Below, piece by piece: positions 33,309-41,486 of a stretch of DNA of 64,000 nt. The stretch is from positions 310,001 to 374,000 of the forward strand of contig JBGAFI010000002.1 in NCBI GenBank assembly GCA_044227325.1, read 5' to 3'. Position 1 is the stretch's first letter, and the number at the start of each line of letters is the position of its first letter. Both the position numbers and the translations under genes were made by a program. The notes beneath the pieces are model-generated. The model was not told where the DNA came from, did not search any database, and was given only the letters and a program-made list of their open reading frames with translations. This DNA is from PFJX01 sp044227325. GTDB lineage: Bacteria > Pseudomonadota > Gammaproteobacteria > Burkholderiales > Thiobacillaceae.

Positions 33309-33785
33309 ATGCGCACGCCGACGACCTTGCTTTTCATCCTGCTATTGGCTCCCGCTCTGGCTTTCCCGGCGGGAACGGAGGCGCCCTGGGGCCACGCCAA
33401 GGTCGTGGAGCAGAAGTACGCAAAGCAGAAAGTGGTCTACGACGTGGCGGTGGAGTCCGAAGCCGCGGTGCGTTCCGTCATCAGCCGGGCCCAATTGCTG
33501 GCCGATCTCAACGGCTCCGACCCCTTCGATTCGAAAGTGGTGATCGTCCTGCACGGCGACGAGATTCCCTTCTTCGCGATCAAGCATCTGGCCAAGCACC
33601 GGGAACTCATGCAGCGCGCCCAGAGCGCCACCCAGGCCGGCATCATCGAGTTCCGCATGTGCCGGATCGCGGCGAAAGGGCACGGTTTCGAGCCGGAAGA
33701 TATCCAGGGCTTCGTGACCATGGTGCCCATGGCCGACGCGGAAATCGTGCGTCTGCAGCAAGAGGGCTACGCCTACATGCGCTGA
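33309..33785 (+). CDS. Periplasmic DsrE-like protein, second copy
   Basis: This 158-aa protein has a signal peptide ending FPAG and a DsrE-type core: KQKVVYDVAVESE, KVVIVLHGDEIPFFAI, IIEFRMCRIAAKGHGFEPED, and a C-terminal RLQQEGYAYMR. The Cys in RMCRIA is in the same place as in the paralogue at 15426-15959. It has good AGGAGAGACCC spacing to its ATG. Located about 100 bp after the giant sensor gene, it may be in the same transcript. Confidence 0.78.
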   Translation: MRTPTTLLFILLLAPALAFPAGTEAPWGHAKVVEQKYAKQKVVYDVAVESEAAVRSVISRAQLLADLNGSDPFDSKVVIVLHGDEIPFFAIKHLAKHRELMQRAQSATQAGIIEFRMCRIAAKGHGFEPEDIQGFVTMVPMADAEIVRLQQEGYAYMR

Positions 33786-33963
33786 TCGGCCATCGGGTTT
33801 TTCCCGCCACCGGCCAGAGGCCAATTCAATGGGCTTCATGTCTTGCGGCGCGACGCTGCGGCAAGCCTTGCATCCATCCGCTCGAGTCCACAACGCGGGA
33901 CATGAATCCGATTGAAATAGGCTCTAAAATTCATGCATTGCAACAAGAGCCGATCCAGCCGCC

Positions 33964-34824
33964 ATGTCCGATACCGAATTCCAGCCCGGCGATACCGATA
34001 CCACCGAAGCCGTGGTCCTCTCTTCCCGGCGCGTCACGCCCGAGAATGCCGACGAGGTGCGCCAGATCGTGCTGCGCATCGATGAACCCGCCTTCTACTT
34101 CCTGGAAGGCCAGAACATCGGCGTCCTGGTGCCCGGACCCCATGATTTCGGCAACAAGATCCACCATCGCTACTACACCATCGCCAATGCCCATGCCGAG
34201 GACAACGGGGTCGAGCTGGAACTCCTGGTGCGGCGCTGTTTCTATATCGACGAGGTGTCCGGCGAGCAGTATCCGGGCGTGGCCTCCAACTACCTGTGCG
34301 ACGCGAAGGAGGGCGCGCGGATCACGTTGACCGGCCCGTATCGCAGCCCCTTCAAGATTCCCTCCGACCCCACCTGCAACCTGCTCATGCTGGGCACCGG
34401 CACCGGCGTCGCGCCGTTCCGCGCTTTCCTTTATCGCATCTACGAAGAGCACAAGAACTGGAAGGGCAAGGTCCGTCTGTATTTCGGCGCCCGCAACGGC
34501 ACCGACCTGCTTTACATGAACGAGGAGAACGGCGATCTGGCCCAGTATTACGACCAGAAAACCTTCAAGGCCATCCAGACGCTGCGCGTCGGCGTGCTTG
34601 ACGATGACGCGGATGCCCTGGGCAAGGGTATCGAGGACAACGCCGCGGAAATCTGGAAACTGCTGCAGGAGTCGAAGACCTTCGTCTATCTGGCCGGCAT
34701 GAAGAAGATCGCCGACGCGCTGGATAAGGCGATGAGCAAGGTGGTGGGTTCCGCCGAGCAATGGGATCTGGTCAAGCAGCGCATGATCCAGGAACGGCGC
34801 TGGACCGAGCTGACCTATCACTGA
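33964..34824 (+). CDS. Ferredoxin/flavodoxin-NADP reductase-like oxidoreductase
   Basis: This 286-aa plant-type FNR fold has the FAD-binding RYYTIANA segment (the RxYS-like motif) near residue 59. The pyridine-nucleotide loop LGTGTGVAPFRAFLYR is near 141, with YFGARNGTDLLY and YLAGMKKIADAL toward the C-terminus. It transfers electrons between NAD(P)H and a small redox carrier. No carrier gene is adjacent. The upstream 178 bp contain no gene. Confidence 0.9.
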   Translation: MSDTEFQPGDTDTTEAVVLSSRRVTPENADEVRQIVLRIDEPAFYFLEGQNIGVLVPGPHDFGNKIHHRYYTIANAHAEDNGVELELLVRRCFYIDEVSGEQYPGVASNYLCDAKEGARITLTGPYRSPFKIPSDPTCNLLMLGTGTGVAPFRAFLYRIYEEHKNWKGKVRLYFGARNGTDLLYMNEENGDLAQYYDQKTFKAIQTLRVGVLDDDADALGKGIEDNAAEIWKLLQESKTFVYLAGMKKIADALDKAMSKVVGSAEQWDLVKQRMIQERRWTELTYH

Positions 34825-34874
34825 TCCCGGACATGTGAAGCGGGATCGGGCGGGTATTGACTGGAGACGATGCG

Positions 34875-35315
34875 ATGAGTGAACGGAATCCCACCCGGTC
34901 CGCCTCGGGGCACGACCTGACGCCCTTGAGCGATGCCGAGAAGACGGCGCTCGCGGCGAACCTGAACGAAGAAGAGCGGCGCGTCATCCTGCACCAGGGC
35001 ACCGAGCCGCCTTTCTGCGGTGGCCTGCTCAAGGAAAAGGGCGCGGGCGTGTTCGCCTGCCGGCTGTGCGGGCTGCCCCTGTTCAAGTCGGACAGCAAGT
35101 TCGAATCCGGCACCGGCTGGCCCAGCTTCTACCAGCCCATCGATCCCGACCACATCCGCGAACTGCGCGACGCGAGCCATGGCATGGTCCGCACCGAGAT
35201 TCGCTGTCGCCGTTGCGACGGCCATCTCGGCCACGTGTTCGAGGATGGCCCGGCCCCGACCGGGCTGCGTTATTGCCTGAATTCAGCTTCGTTGAAGTTC
35301 GAGCCGGGCGCCTGA
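34875..35315 (+). CDS. msrB: Peptide methionine-R-sulfoxide reductase
   Basis: The 146-aa enzyme has two zinc CxxC pairs (CRLCG and CRRCDGHLGHVF), the substrate motif GTGWPSFYQP, and the catalytic Cys in RYCLNSASLKF. It repairs methionine-R-sulfoxide in proteins. The ATG at 34875 is chosen for TGGAG eight bases upstream; an in-frame TTG at 34857 is less likely. It converges with the HDOD gene. Confidence 0.95.
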   Translation: MSERNPTRSASGHDLTPLSDAEKTALAANLNEEERRVILHQGTEPPFCGGLLKEKGAGVFACRLCGLPLFKSDSKFESGTGWPSFYQPIDPDHIRELRDASHGMVRTEIRCRRCDGHLGHVFEDGPAPTGLRYCLNSASLKFEPGA

Positions 35316-35327
35316 GGCGTCCCGGCT

Positions 35328-36179
35328 TCAGGTCTGCAAGTCGGCGATCGCCTCATGCAGGTCATGCAGGTCGTCCTCGGACAAGCCGAGGTACGCGACG
35401 GCGGGTTCGAACAGTTCGCGCACCTCGGAATCCTCCTGTTTCCTTAACTCGGCCAGCAGGTGTTCCGCCACATGGGTCACGGCCACCAGGGCAAGGGAGG
35501 CGTCGTCCAGGAACAGTCTCTCGCCGTCGTACAGCTCAGGTTCGTGATGATGGCGGATCGCGCCGGCGATGGCGGCGGGCAGCCCCCAGTTGCGCGCCAG
35601 CAACCCGCCCACCACGGCGTGGGAACAGCGGTAGCGCCGCTCTTCCTCCGCGACGAGTTCGAGTCCTTCCCGCTCGGTCTGGTCCAGCAGGTCGACGTAG
35701 TCCTGGAAGCGCCGCATCATCACCGGCATGGCCGCATCGTGGAACAGGGCATAGGTGTACGCGGAGTCCGGTTGGATGCCGCGCAGCTTGCGCGCGGTAA
35801 GGCCCGCGGCCATGGCGGTGATGCCGGCCTGGTTCCAGAACCGCTCCAGCAGGTCGGCGCGGAGGTCGCCGTTCAGGGCGTTGCGCAAGGCCACGGCGAC
35901 CACGATGCAGACGATGTTGCGGGTGCCCAGCCGCGCCACCGCCTGGGACACGCTTTTCGCCGCCTCGCCGCGCCGGAACAAGGGGGAATTGGCGAGCTTG
36001 ATGGCGAAGGCGGACATGCCCACGTCGCCGGCGATGACGCGGGCCAGGACGTTCATGTCCGGCGCGTCCTTCTGCGCCTCGCCCATCACCTGGGTGACGA
36101 CCGCCGGGCAGGATGGGATTTCGATCGTGGCCATGACGGCTTCCAATTGGTCATGGCTCAACTCGTGCGCGTTGCTCAT
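35328..36179 (-). CDS. HDOD-domain signalling protein
   Basis: This 283-aa protein has an HDOD domain at about residues 10-210: IEIPSCPAVVTQVMGEAQKD, VIAGDVGMSAFAIKLANSPLF, and SVSQAVARLGTRNIVCIVVAVALRNAL. A C-terminal helical part includes AIRHHHEPE. HDOD proteins are HD-related, usually non-enzymatic regulators of motility, competence and stress. It fits the many c-di-GMP genes around it. A TATAAA-like element lies in the spacer upstream. Confidence 0.9.
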   Translation of the reverse strand: MSNAHELSHDQLEAVMATIEIPSCPAVVTQVMGEAQKDAPDMNVLARVIAGDVGMSAFAIKLANSPLFRRGEAAKSVSQAVARLGTRNIVCIVVAVALRNALNGDLRADLLERFWNQAGITAMAAGLTARKLRGIQPDSAYTYALFHDAAMPVMMRRFQDYVDLLDQTEREGLELVAEEERRYRCSHAVVGGLLARNWGLPAAIAGAIRHHHEPELYDGERLFLDDASLALVAVTHVAEHLLAELRKQEDSEVRELFEPAVAYLGLSEDDLHDLHEAIADLQT

Positions 36180-36322
36180 GGATTACCCCCGTTGAAGTTA
36201 TTGCGGATTTATATTCGCCATTCCAATATCGGTCCGGTCATGCCCGACTTGATGGCCAAACAGCGTTTTCGTCCTAGTACATGTGTATCCCCACTCGACT
36301 GAGAAGCTTCGGCACAAGTCCC

Positions 36323-37585
36323 ATGTTCCAGCGAATGCGCGGCTATCTGATGGCCGCTCTGGTGTGCCTCTCCTGGAGCGCCCAGGCGCCGGCCGCCGCG
36401 CCCTACGCCTGGACCACGCCCGGCGTCGAGGGATTGCCCCAGGTCCATCTCTATTTCTTCTGGTCTCTGCGTTGTCCCCATTGCCTGGAGGCGCGGCCCC
36501 GGATCGAAGCCCTGGCCGGGGAGCATCCCTGGATCGTGCTGCATTCCCTGGAGCTGACCCAAGACCGGGAAAACCTGGAGCGCTATGCCGCGATGGCCGG
36601 CGACCTGGGGCGGCAGGCCCGCTCCGTGCCCGCCTTCCTGTTCTGCGGCCGCATGCGGGTGGGCTGGGACGGCGACATCACCGGCGCGGAGTTGTTGCGG
36701 GATCTGGAGGCCTGCCGGGCCGATCCGGGGCTGGCCGCCAAGTCCTGGAGCGGGCAATCCCCGGATACCCTGCTGCACCTGCCCCTGATCGGCGATCTGG
36801 AGGCGACCCGCCTGTCCCTGCCGGTGCTCACCGTGCTGATCGCCGCCATGGACGCCTTCAATCCCTGCGCCTTCTTCGTGCTTCTGTTCCTGCTTTCCCT
36901 GCTGGTCCATCAGAAGGACCGGCGCCGCATGCTGTTGATCGGGGGCGTTTTCGTGCTGTTTTCCGGGCTCATGTACTTCGCCTTCATGGCCGCCTGGCTG
37001 GGACTGTTCCGCATCATGGGCAGCCTGCCCTGGGTGACCGCCGCGGCCGGCGTGCTCGCGGCCGTCATGGGCGCGGTCAATGTGAAGGATTTCTTCGCCT
37101 TCAAGGCCGGCGTGACCCTGTCCATCCCGGAATCCCGCAAGGCCGACATCTTCCGGCGCGGCCGGGACATCCTCGCCGCCGGCAGCCTGCCTGCCATGCT
37201 GGCCGCGACGGTATTGCTGTCCGTCGCCGCGAATTTCTACGAACTGCTCTGCACCGCGGGTTTCCCCATGGTGTACACGCGGGTGCTCACCATGCAGGTC
37301 TCCAGCCCGGCCAGGCATCTGCTCTACCTGGCCGTGTACAACGCCATCTACGTGCTGCCCCTGCTGTTCATCGTCCTTGCCTTCGTGCGCGCCATGGGCG
37401 CGCGCAAGCTGAGCGAGCGGGAAGGGCGCCTGCTGAAACTGCTGTCCGGCCTGATGATGCTGGGGCTGGGCGTCTTGCTGCTGGCGGCGCCGGAGCGCCT
37501 GAACGACCTGCGCGTGGCGTCGGGCCTGATGCTGGGCGCGGCCGCGCTGACCTGGCTGGCCGCGCGCGCGACGAGAAACCGATAG
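36323..37585 (+). CDS. Thioredoxin-like domain fused to a DsbD/CcdA-like membrane domain
   Basis: The 420-aa protein has a signal peptide ending APAAA and a periplasmic thioredoxin-like domain with active site CPHC at 51-54 (FFWSLRCPHCLEARP). An eight-helix membrane domain follows, in which paired cysteines sit in DAFNPCAFFVLL (about residue 181) and ELLCTAGFP (about residue 309), as in CcdA/DsbD reductant conductors. It should move electrons from the cytosol to a periplasmic thiol target. The order of domains (Trx first) differs from classical DsbD. An earlier ATG at 36281 lacks a signal context. Confidence 0.87.
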   Translation: MFQRMRGYLMAALVCLSWSAQAPAAAPYAWTTPGVEGLPQVHLYFFWSLRCPHCLEARPRIEALAGEHPWIVLHSLELTQDRENLERYAAMAGDLGRQARSVPAFLFCGRMRVGWDGDITGAELLRDLEACRADPGLAAKSWSGQSPDTLLHLPLIGDLEATRLSLPVLTVLIAAMDAFNPCAFFVLLFLLSLLVHQKDRRRMLLIGGVFVLFSGLMYFAFMAAWLGLFRIMGSLPWVTAAAGVLAAVMGAVNVKDFFAFKAGVTLSIPESRKADIFRRGRDILAAGSLPAMLAATVLLSVAANFYELLCTAGFPMVYTRVLTMQVSSPARHLLYLAVYNAIYVLPLLFIVLAFVRAMGARKLSEREGRLLKLLSGLMMLGLGVLLLAAPERLNDLRVASGLMLGAAALTWLAARATRNR

Positions 37586-37594
37586 GAGGCGGAC

Positions 37595-37924
37595 ATGGCC
37601 CACGATCCCGAGCTGGAAGCGAGCGTCGACCTGTTGTCCCTTTATTGGCCCGGCCTGGAGAAAAAGAAGATGTTCGGCGGCGTCGGCTACCTGATGCACG
37701 GCAACATGGCCTTCGGCATCGTCAAGACCGGCCTGGTCGTGCGTTGCGGTCCGGAAGCCTACGCCCGATGCCTGGCCATGCCCGGCGTATCGGAATTCGA
37801 TTTCACCGGCCGGCCCATGACCGGCTGGGTCTACGTCGCCCCCGAAGCCTTCCCCGGGGAGGCGGAGCTGACGGACTGGCTGGAGCGGGGCAGGGATTTC
37901 GCCGCGAGCCTGCCTGAGAAGTGA
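37595..37924 (+). CDS. TfoX N-terminal-domain protein
   Basis: This 109-aa single-domain protein matches the TfoX/Sxy N-terminal fold: KKKMFGGVGYLMHGNMAFGIV, LVVRCGPEAYARCLAM, and FTGRPMTGWVYVAPEAF. Full-length TfoX proteins promote competence; short forms like this are common and uncharacterised. GGAGG lies just upstream. It starts ten bases after the Trx/DsbD gene, so they are co-transcribed. Confidence 0.88.
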   Translation: MAHDPELEASVDLLSLYWPGLEKKKMFGGVGYLMHGNMAFGIVKTGLVVRCGPEAYARCLAMPGVSEFDFTGRPMTGWVYVAPEAFPGEAELTDWLERGRDFAASLPEK

Positions 37925-38161
37925 TCCGGCGCCGGGCCTGTTCGCGCCGCTGTCCCCCGGCGCCGGCCGCCGCGCCCACGGTGGTCTTCGCGTCGTCGCC
38001 GGCCTGGGCGGCGAGGCATGAAGCCGCGATCGGAAACCCCAGCGCGCGGCTGGTTCTCCGCATGGAGAACCTCATGGAAAGGGCCGTAGGGCGGATGCCA
38101 GCGGCAAACCCCGATCCGGGTTGTGGCGCGCCCGATACGGGAAGGATCGCGCATCGCGGAG

Positions 38162-39874
38162 CTATTCCACGTCGGTCCGGTAGCCGATGCGGAAGCCGCC
38201 CCAGTGTTTGCCGTTCACGTAGATGGGCGCGGAGACGTCGTGCATGATCTCGCCGGTATCGCGCCGATAGGTTTGCAGCAGGAAGGGCAGTTCGTGGGCG
38301 CCCACCCGCTTGCCCACCGGGTCGTCGAAAATGCGCTTTGTGCGGTTGCCCAGCAGATCCACCTTTTCGTCGCCGGTCAGCGGCTGGCTGAAGCGCCGGT
38401 TATGGGTGGGCACGTAACCGTTATTGTCCGCCGCGATGGCGTAGGTCACCGCCGCGAAACCGTCCAGTATGGGCTCCTGAATGCCGGGCAGGATTTCGTC
38501 CAGTACCCGGTCGCTGCTGGTGCGGTGTTTCTGGGGCTTGGTGTTGGGAATGGGCTGGTAGTCGCGGGCGAACAGTTTTTCCGTGGAGATGCGTCCCATG
38601 GCGATGGCCTGTTCCATGGCGCGTCCCACGGACTCGGCCACCTGGCGCGCCAGATTCGGCATGCGCGCGTGGATTTCCAGGGCCTGGCGGCCGCCGTTGC
38701 CCAGTTTGAACACGGTACCCACTTCCTTGAGGTTGCCGGCCATCTGGTTGAGCCGGTCGGCCAGTTCCAGGGTCTGTCGCGCGGTATCGTGGTTGCCGTT
38801 GATGTCTTCCGCGATGCGGTTGAGGTGGGCGGTCACATCCTGGCTGGCGGTGGCCTGCTCGCTGGTGGCGTGGGCGATGGCGCCGATCCGTTCCCGGGTC
38901 TCCGCCACCTGGGCGCGGATGCCGTCCAGCATGGTCGCCGCCGTCCGCGCCTGTTCCGCGCCCTGTCCGGCCTGCTCGGCGCTGGCGCCGATGGCGGCGA
39001 CGGCGGCGTCGGTTTCCTGGCGGATGGCGCCGATGGTGCCGGCGATTTCCCGGGTCGCGGTGGTGGTGCGTTCCGCCAGTTTGCGGACTTCGTCCGCGAC
39101 CACGGCGAAGCCGCGTCCCTGCTCGCCGGCCCGGGCCGCCTCGATGGCCGCGTTGAGGGCCAGCAGGTTGGTCTGTTCCGCGATGTCGCCGATGATCTTG
39201 ATGACCTTGCCGATCTCCTGGGAACGCTCGCCCAGGTGTTTGACCTGGGCCGCGGATGCGCCGACCGATGCGGCGATTTTCGCGATGGCGTCGGCGGCCT
39301 GGGCGACCTGGCGGCTGCCTTCGCCGCTGAGCTCGCTGGCCCGGGTCGCCAGTTCCGAGGCTTCGCCGGCGTGTTCCGCCACCTGGCCGATGCTGCCGGA
39401 CAATTCCTCGACGGTGGAGGCGGTGGTGGCCGTGGCGTCGGCCTGGCGTCCCGAGCCGGTGTTGACCTGCTCCGCGTTGGCGGACACCCGGCCCGCCGCC
39501 TGGGAAAGCTCGGTCGCGTTGAAATAGACCTGGCTGATGATGCCCTGGAGATTGACCAGCATGGCGTTGAGTTCGCCGGCCAGGGCGCCGGTCTCGTCGT
39601 TGCCGGCGTGCGCGCAACGGGCGTCCAGATCGCCCTGGATGCGGACTTTCGCCACGGTGGCGCGCAAATCCGCCAGGGGGCGCCCGAAGCGTCCCGCCAT
39701 CAGCTTGCCGACGGCGAAGGCCAGGACGGCGGCGCAGAGTGCCCACAGGCCCCAGGCCAGAGTGGCTTTGCCGGGCAAGCCGGCATGCAGGCCCTCGAGG
39801 GCCAGGGCGGAGAGAAACAGCGCGGTCAGCGTGCTGGCGATGGTGATGGCGAAAAGGCTGGATACGCGGCCCAT
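38162..39874 (-). CDS. Chemotaxis transducer with C-terminal sensor domain
   Basis: The 570-aa protein has two N-terminal membrane helices (about 8-26 and 38-58), with almost no periplasmic loop, then a HAMP-like region. The MCP signalling hairpin follows (EQTNLLALNAAIEAARAGEQ and FAVVADEVRKLAERTT). The C-terminal 170 residues form a Cache/PAS-like domain (FAAVTYAIAADNNGYVPTHNR, later MHDVSAPIYVNGKHWGGFRIGY). The sensor is thus cytosolic and at the C-terminus, the reverse of ordinary receptors. GAGGAGAC precedes the ATG. Confidence 0.9.
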   Translation of the reverse strand: MGRVSSLFAITIASTLTALFLSALALEGLHAGLPGKATLAWGLWALCAAVLAFAVGKLMAGRFGRPLADLRATVAKVRIQGDLDARCAHAGNDETGALAGELNAMLVNLQGIISQVYFNATELSQAAGRVSANAEQVNTGSGRQADATATTASTVEELSGSIGQVAEHAGEASELATRASELSGEGSRQVAQAADAIAKIAASVGASAAQVKHLGERSQEIGKVIKIIGDIAEQTNLLALNAAIEAARAGEQGRGFAVVADEVRKLAERTTTATREIAGTIGAIRQETDAAVAAIGASAEQAGQGAEQARTAATMLDGIRAQVAETRERIGAIAHATSEQATASQDVTAHLNRIAEDINGNHDTARQTLELADRLNQMAGNLKEVGTVFKLGNGGRQALEIHARMPNLARQVAESVGRAMEQAIAMGRISTEKLFARDYQPIPNTKPQKHRTSSDRVLDEILPGIQEPILDGFAAVTYAIAADNNGYVPTHNRRFSQPLTGDEKVDLLGNRTKRIFDDPVGKRVGAHELPFLLQTYRRDTGEIMHDVSAPIYVNGKHWGGFRIGYRTDVE

Positions 39875-40126
39875 ATCGATGTCTCCTCGTTATGTTATGC
39901 GGGGCTCTGCTTCGCATTTTGCGGCCGATTGCGGACCGGCCAAGCACCGGTATGCCATTAAGACTATTTCCGGCAACAGCGCGACCGTATGGCCCATGAA
40001 TTTTCGGCATTCCGGCGCATAACTTGAAGCCTTCCGCCAAGCGGGGCCGACCCACGACCGCAAGCGCTGGTCAGGCCCGGTCCGCGACGGGATAATGCCG
40101 CGTCAACCCATCCCCCTCGGCGTGCA

Positions 40127-41350
40127 ATGAACAAGAAAAAGATCGTGTTGCCGGTGCTGCTGCTGGCCATCGGCATCGGCGGTTTCGCCGCGCTCAAGGC
40201 GAGCCGTCCCAAACCGCCCGCGGTGCCGCCCAAGGAGCCGGTCTGGCGCGTGGAAACCCTGGCGGTGACGCTGCAACGGGCCAGCCCGGTGCTGACCCTG
40301 AACGGGCGCGTGGAAAGCCCGGACCAGACCAAGGCCGCCGCGCCCGGGGTCGGCCGCGTCCTCAGCGTGAAGGTGCGCGAGGGCCAGCGGGTCGCGCCGG
40401 GCCAGGTGCTGCTGGAGCTGGACCCCCGGGATTTTCTGCCCAAGGTGGATCAGGCCCGGGGCGCGGTTCAAGAACTCGAAGCCGCGATCAACAGCGAAAA
40501 CCTGCGCCACAAGGCCGACCAGGACCAGCTCGCACAGGAGCAGCAGTTGCTCGCCTCGGCGGCGGCCGACGTGCGGCGCTTCGAGGAGCTCCAGAAGGAG
40601 AACTTCTATTCCCAGACGGCGGTGGAGCAAAGCCGCTCCAGCCTGTCGCGCCAGCAGATGAGCCTGCGCACCCGGGAGCTGGCCATCGCCGACCATCAGG
40701 CGCGCCTGATGCAATTGAAGGCGCGCCTGATCCAGGCCCAGGCGAATCTGGACCAGGCCGCACTGGCCGCCGCCCGCGCCCGCGTGGTGGCCCCCTTCGC
40801 CGGCCTGGTCGCCCAGGTGGAGGTGGCGGTGGGCGACCAGGTCAACACCGGCCAGAGCCTGATCAGCCTGTACCCGAATGCCGGCCTGGAAGTCCGCGCC
40901 AAACTGCCCGCCGTGCAGCAGGACGAGTTTCTCGCCGCCATGGCGAAAGGCGGCCACGCGCTGGCCAGCGCCCGGGTGGGCGGCGAGATGCTGACCTTCA
41001 GGCTGGCGCGCACCGCCGGCGCCGCGGATGCCCGCGGCCTGGACGCGTTCTTCGCCCTCGCGGCCCCATCCGGCACGCTGCGGGTGGGCGAACTGGTCAC
41101 CCTGGAGGTGGCGCGCGCCCCGGTGGACGGCGTGGTGGCGGTGCCCTACGCCACGCTCTATGGCGGCCATCAGGTCTACCGCGTCGAAGCCGGGCGCCTG
41201 AAGCCGCTGGATGTGGACGTTCTCGGCGAGGCCGCCGGCGAGCCGCGCCGGCTGTTGGTGAAGAGCGCCGAACTGAAGAACGGCGACCTGCTCATGGCCA
41301 CCCATCTGCCCAACGCGGTGGGCGGACTGAAAGTGGAGGCGGTGAAGTGA
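40127..41350 (+). CDS. RND efflux periplasmic adaptor
   Basis: This 407-aa membrane-fusion protein has an N-terminal membrane anchor (VLPVLLLAIGIGGFAAL), lipoyl half-motifs (GRVLSVKVREGQRVAPGQVLL and VVAPFAGLVAQVEVAVGD), and a long alpha-hairpin between them (about residues 105-220). A beta-barrel and C-terminal domain complete it. It bridges the downstream RND pump to an outer-membrane channel; no channel gene follows. Confidence 0.92.
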   Translation: MNKKKIVLPVLLLAIGIGGFAALKASRPKPPAVPPKEPVWRVETLAVTLQRASPVLTLNGRVESPDQTKAAAPGVGRVLSVKVREGQRVAPGQVLLELDPRDFLPKVDQARGAVQELEAAINSENLRHKADQDQLAQEQQLLASAAADVRRFEELQKENFYSQTAVEQSRSSLSRQQMSLRTRELAIADHQARLMQLKARLIQAQANLDQAALAAARARVVAPFAGLVAQVEVAVGDQVNTGQSLISLYPNAGLEVRAKLPAVQQDEFLAAMAKGGHALASARVGGEMLTFRLARTAGAADARGLDAFFALAAPSGTLRVGELVTLEVARAPVDGVVAVPYATLYGGHQVYRVEAGRLKPLDVDVLGEAAGEPRRLLVKSAELKNGDLLMATHLPNAVGGLKVEAVK

Positions 41351-41370
41351 TGCAACGGCGGGCAATGGAA

Positions 41371-41475
41371 GGCGGGAAACGGGGAACGGGAAACCGGAAA
41401 CGCACGTTTGACTCACCGTCGCACCGATATCCCGCGCCTTTCACATTTCACGTTTCACGTTTCACGTTTCCCGCC
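41371..41475. repeat. Inverted-repeat element between the RND genes
   Basis: The left arm starting GGCGGGAAACGGGGAACGGG at 41371 mirrors the right arm ending CGTTTCACGTTTCCCGCC at 41475, which itself is four copies of a TTTCAC(G/A)-type 9-mer. The arms flank about 35 bp. The AC-rich tract differs from coding DNA around it and looks like a dispersed genomic repeat. A hairpin here in the mRNA could tune the adaptor/pump ratio. Confidence 0.6.
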
Positions 41476-41486
41476 ATCCCCTCACG

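Noticed and set aside
37803..38075. Reverse frame starting like a Gly-zipper secreted protein (AASCLAAQAGDDAKTTVGAAAGAG)
   Set aside because: The similarity stops after about 40 residues, and the rest overlaps the TfoX-like gene. There is too little to call a gene or a definite remnant.
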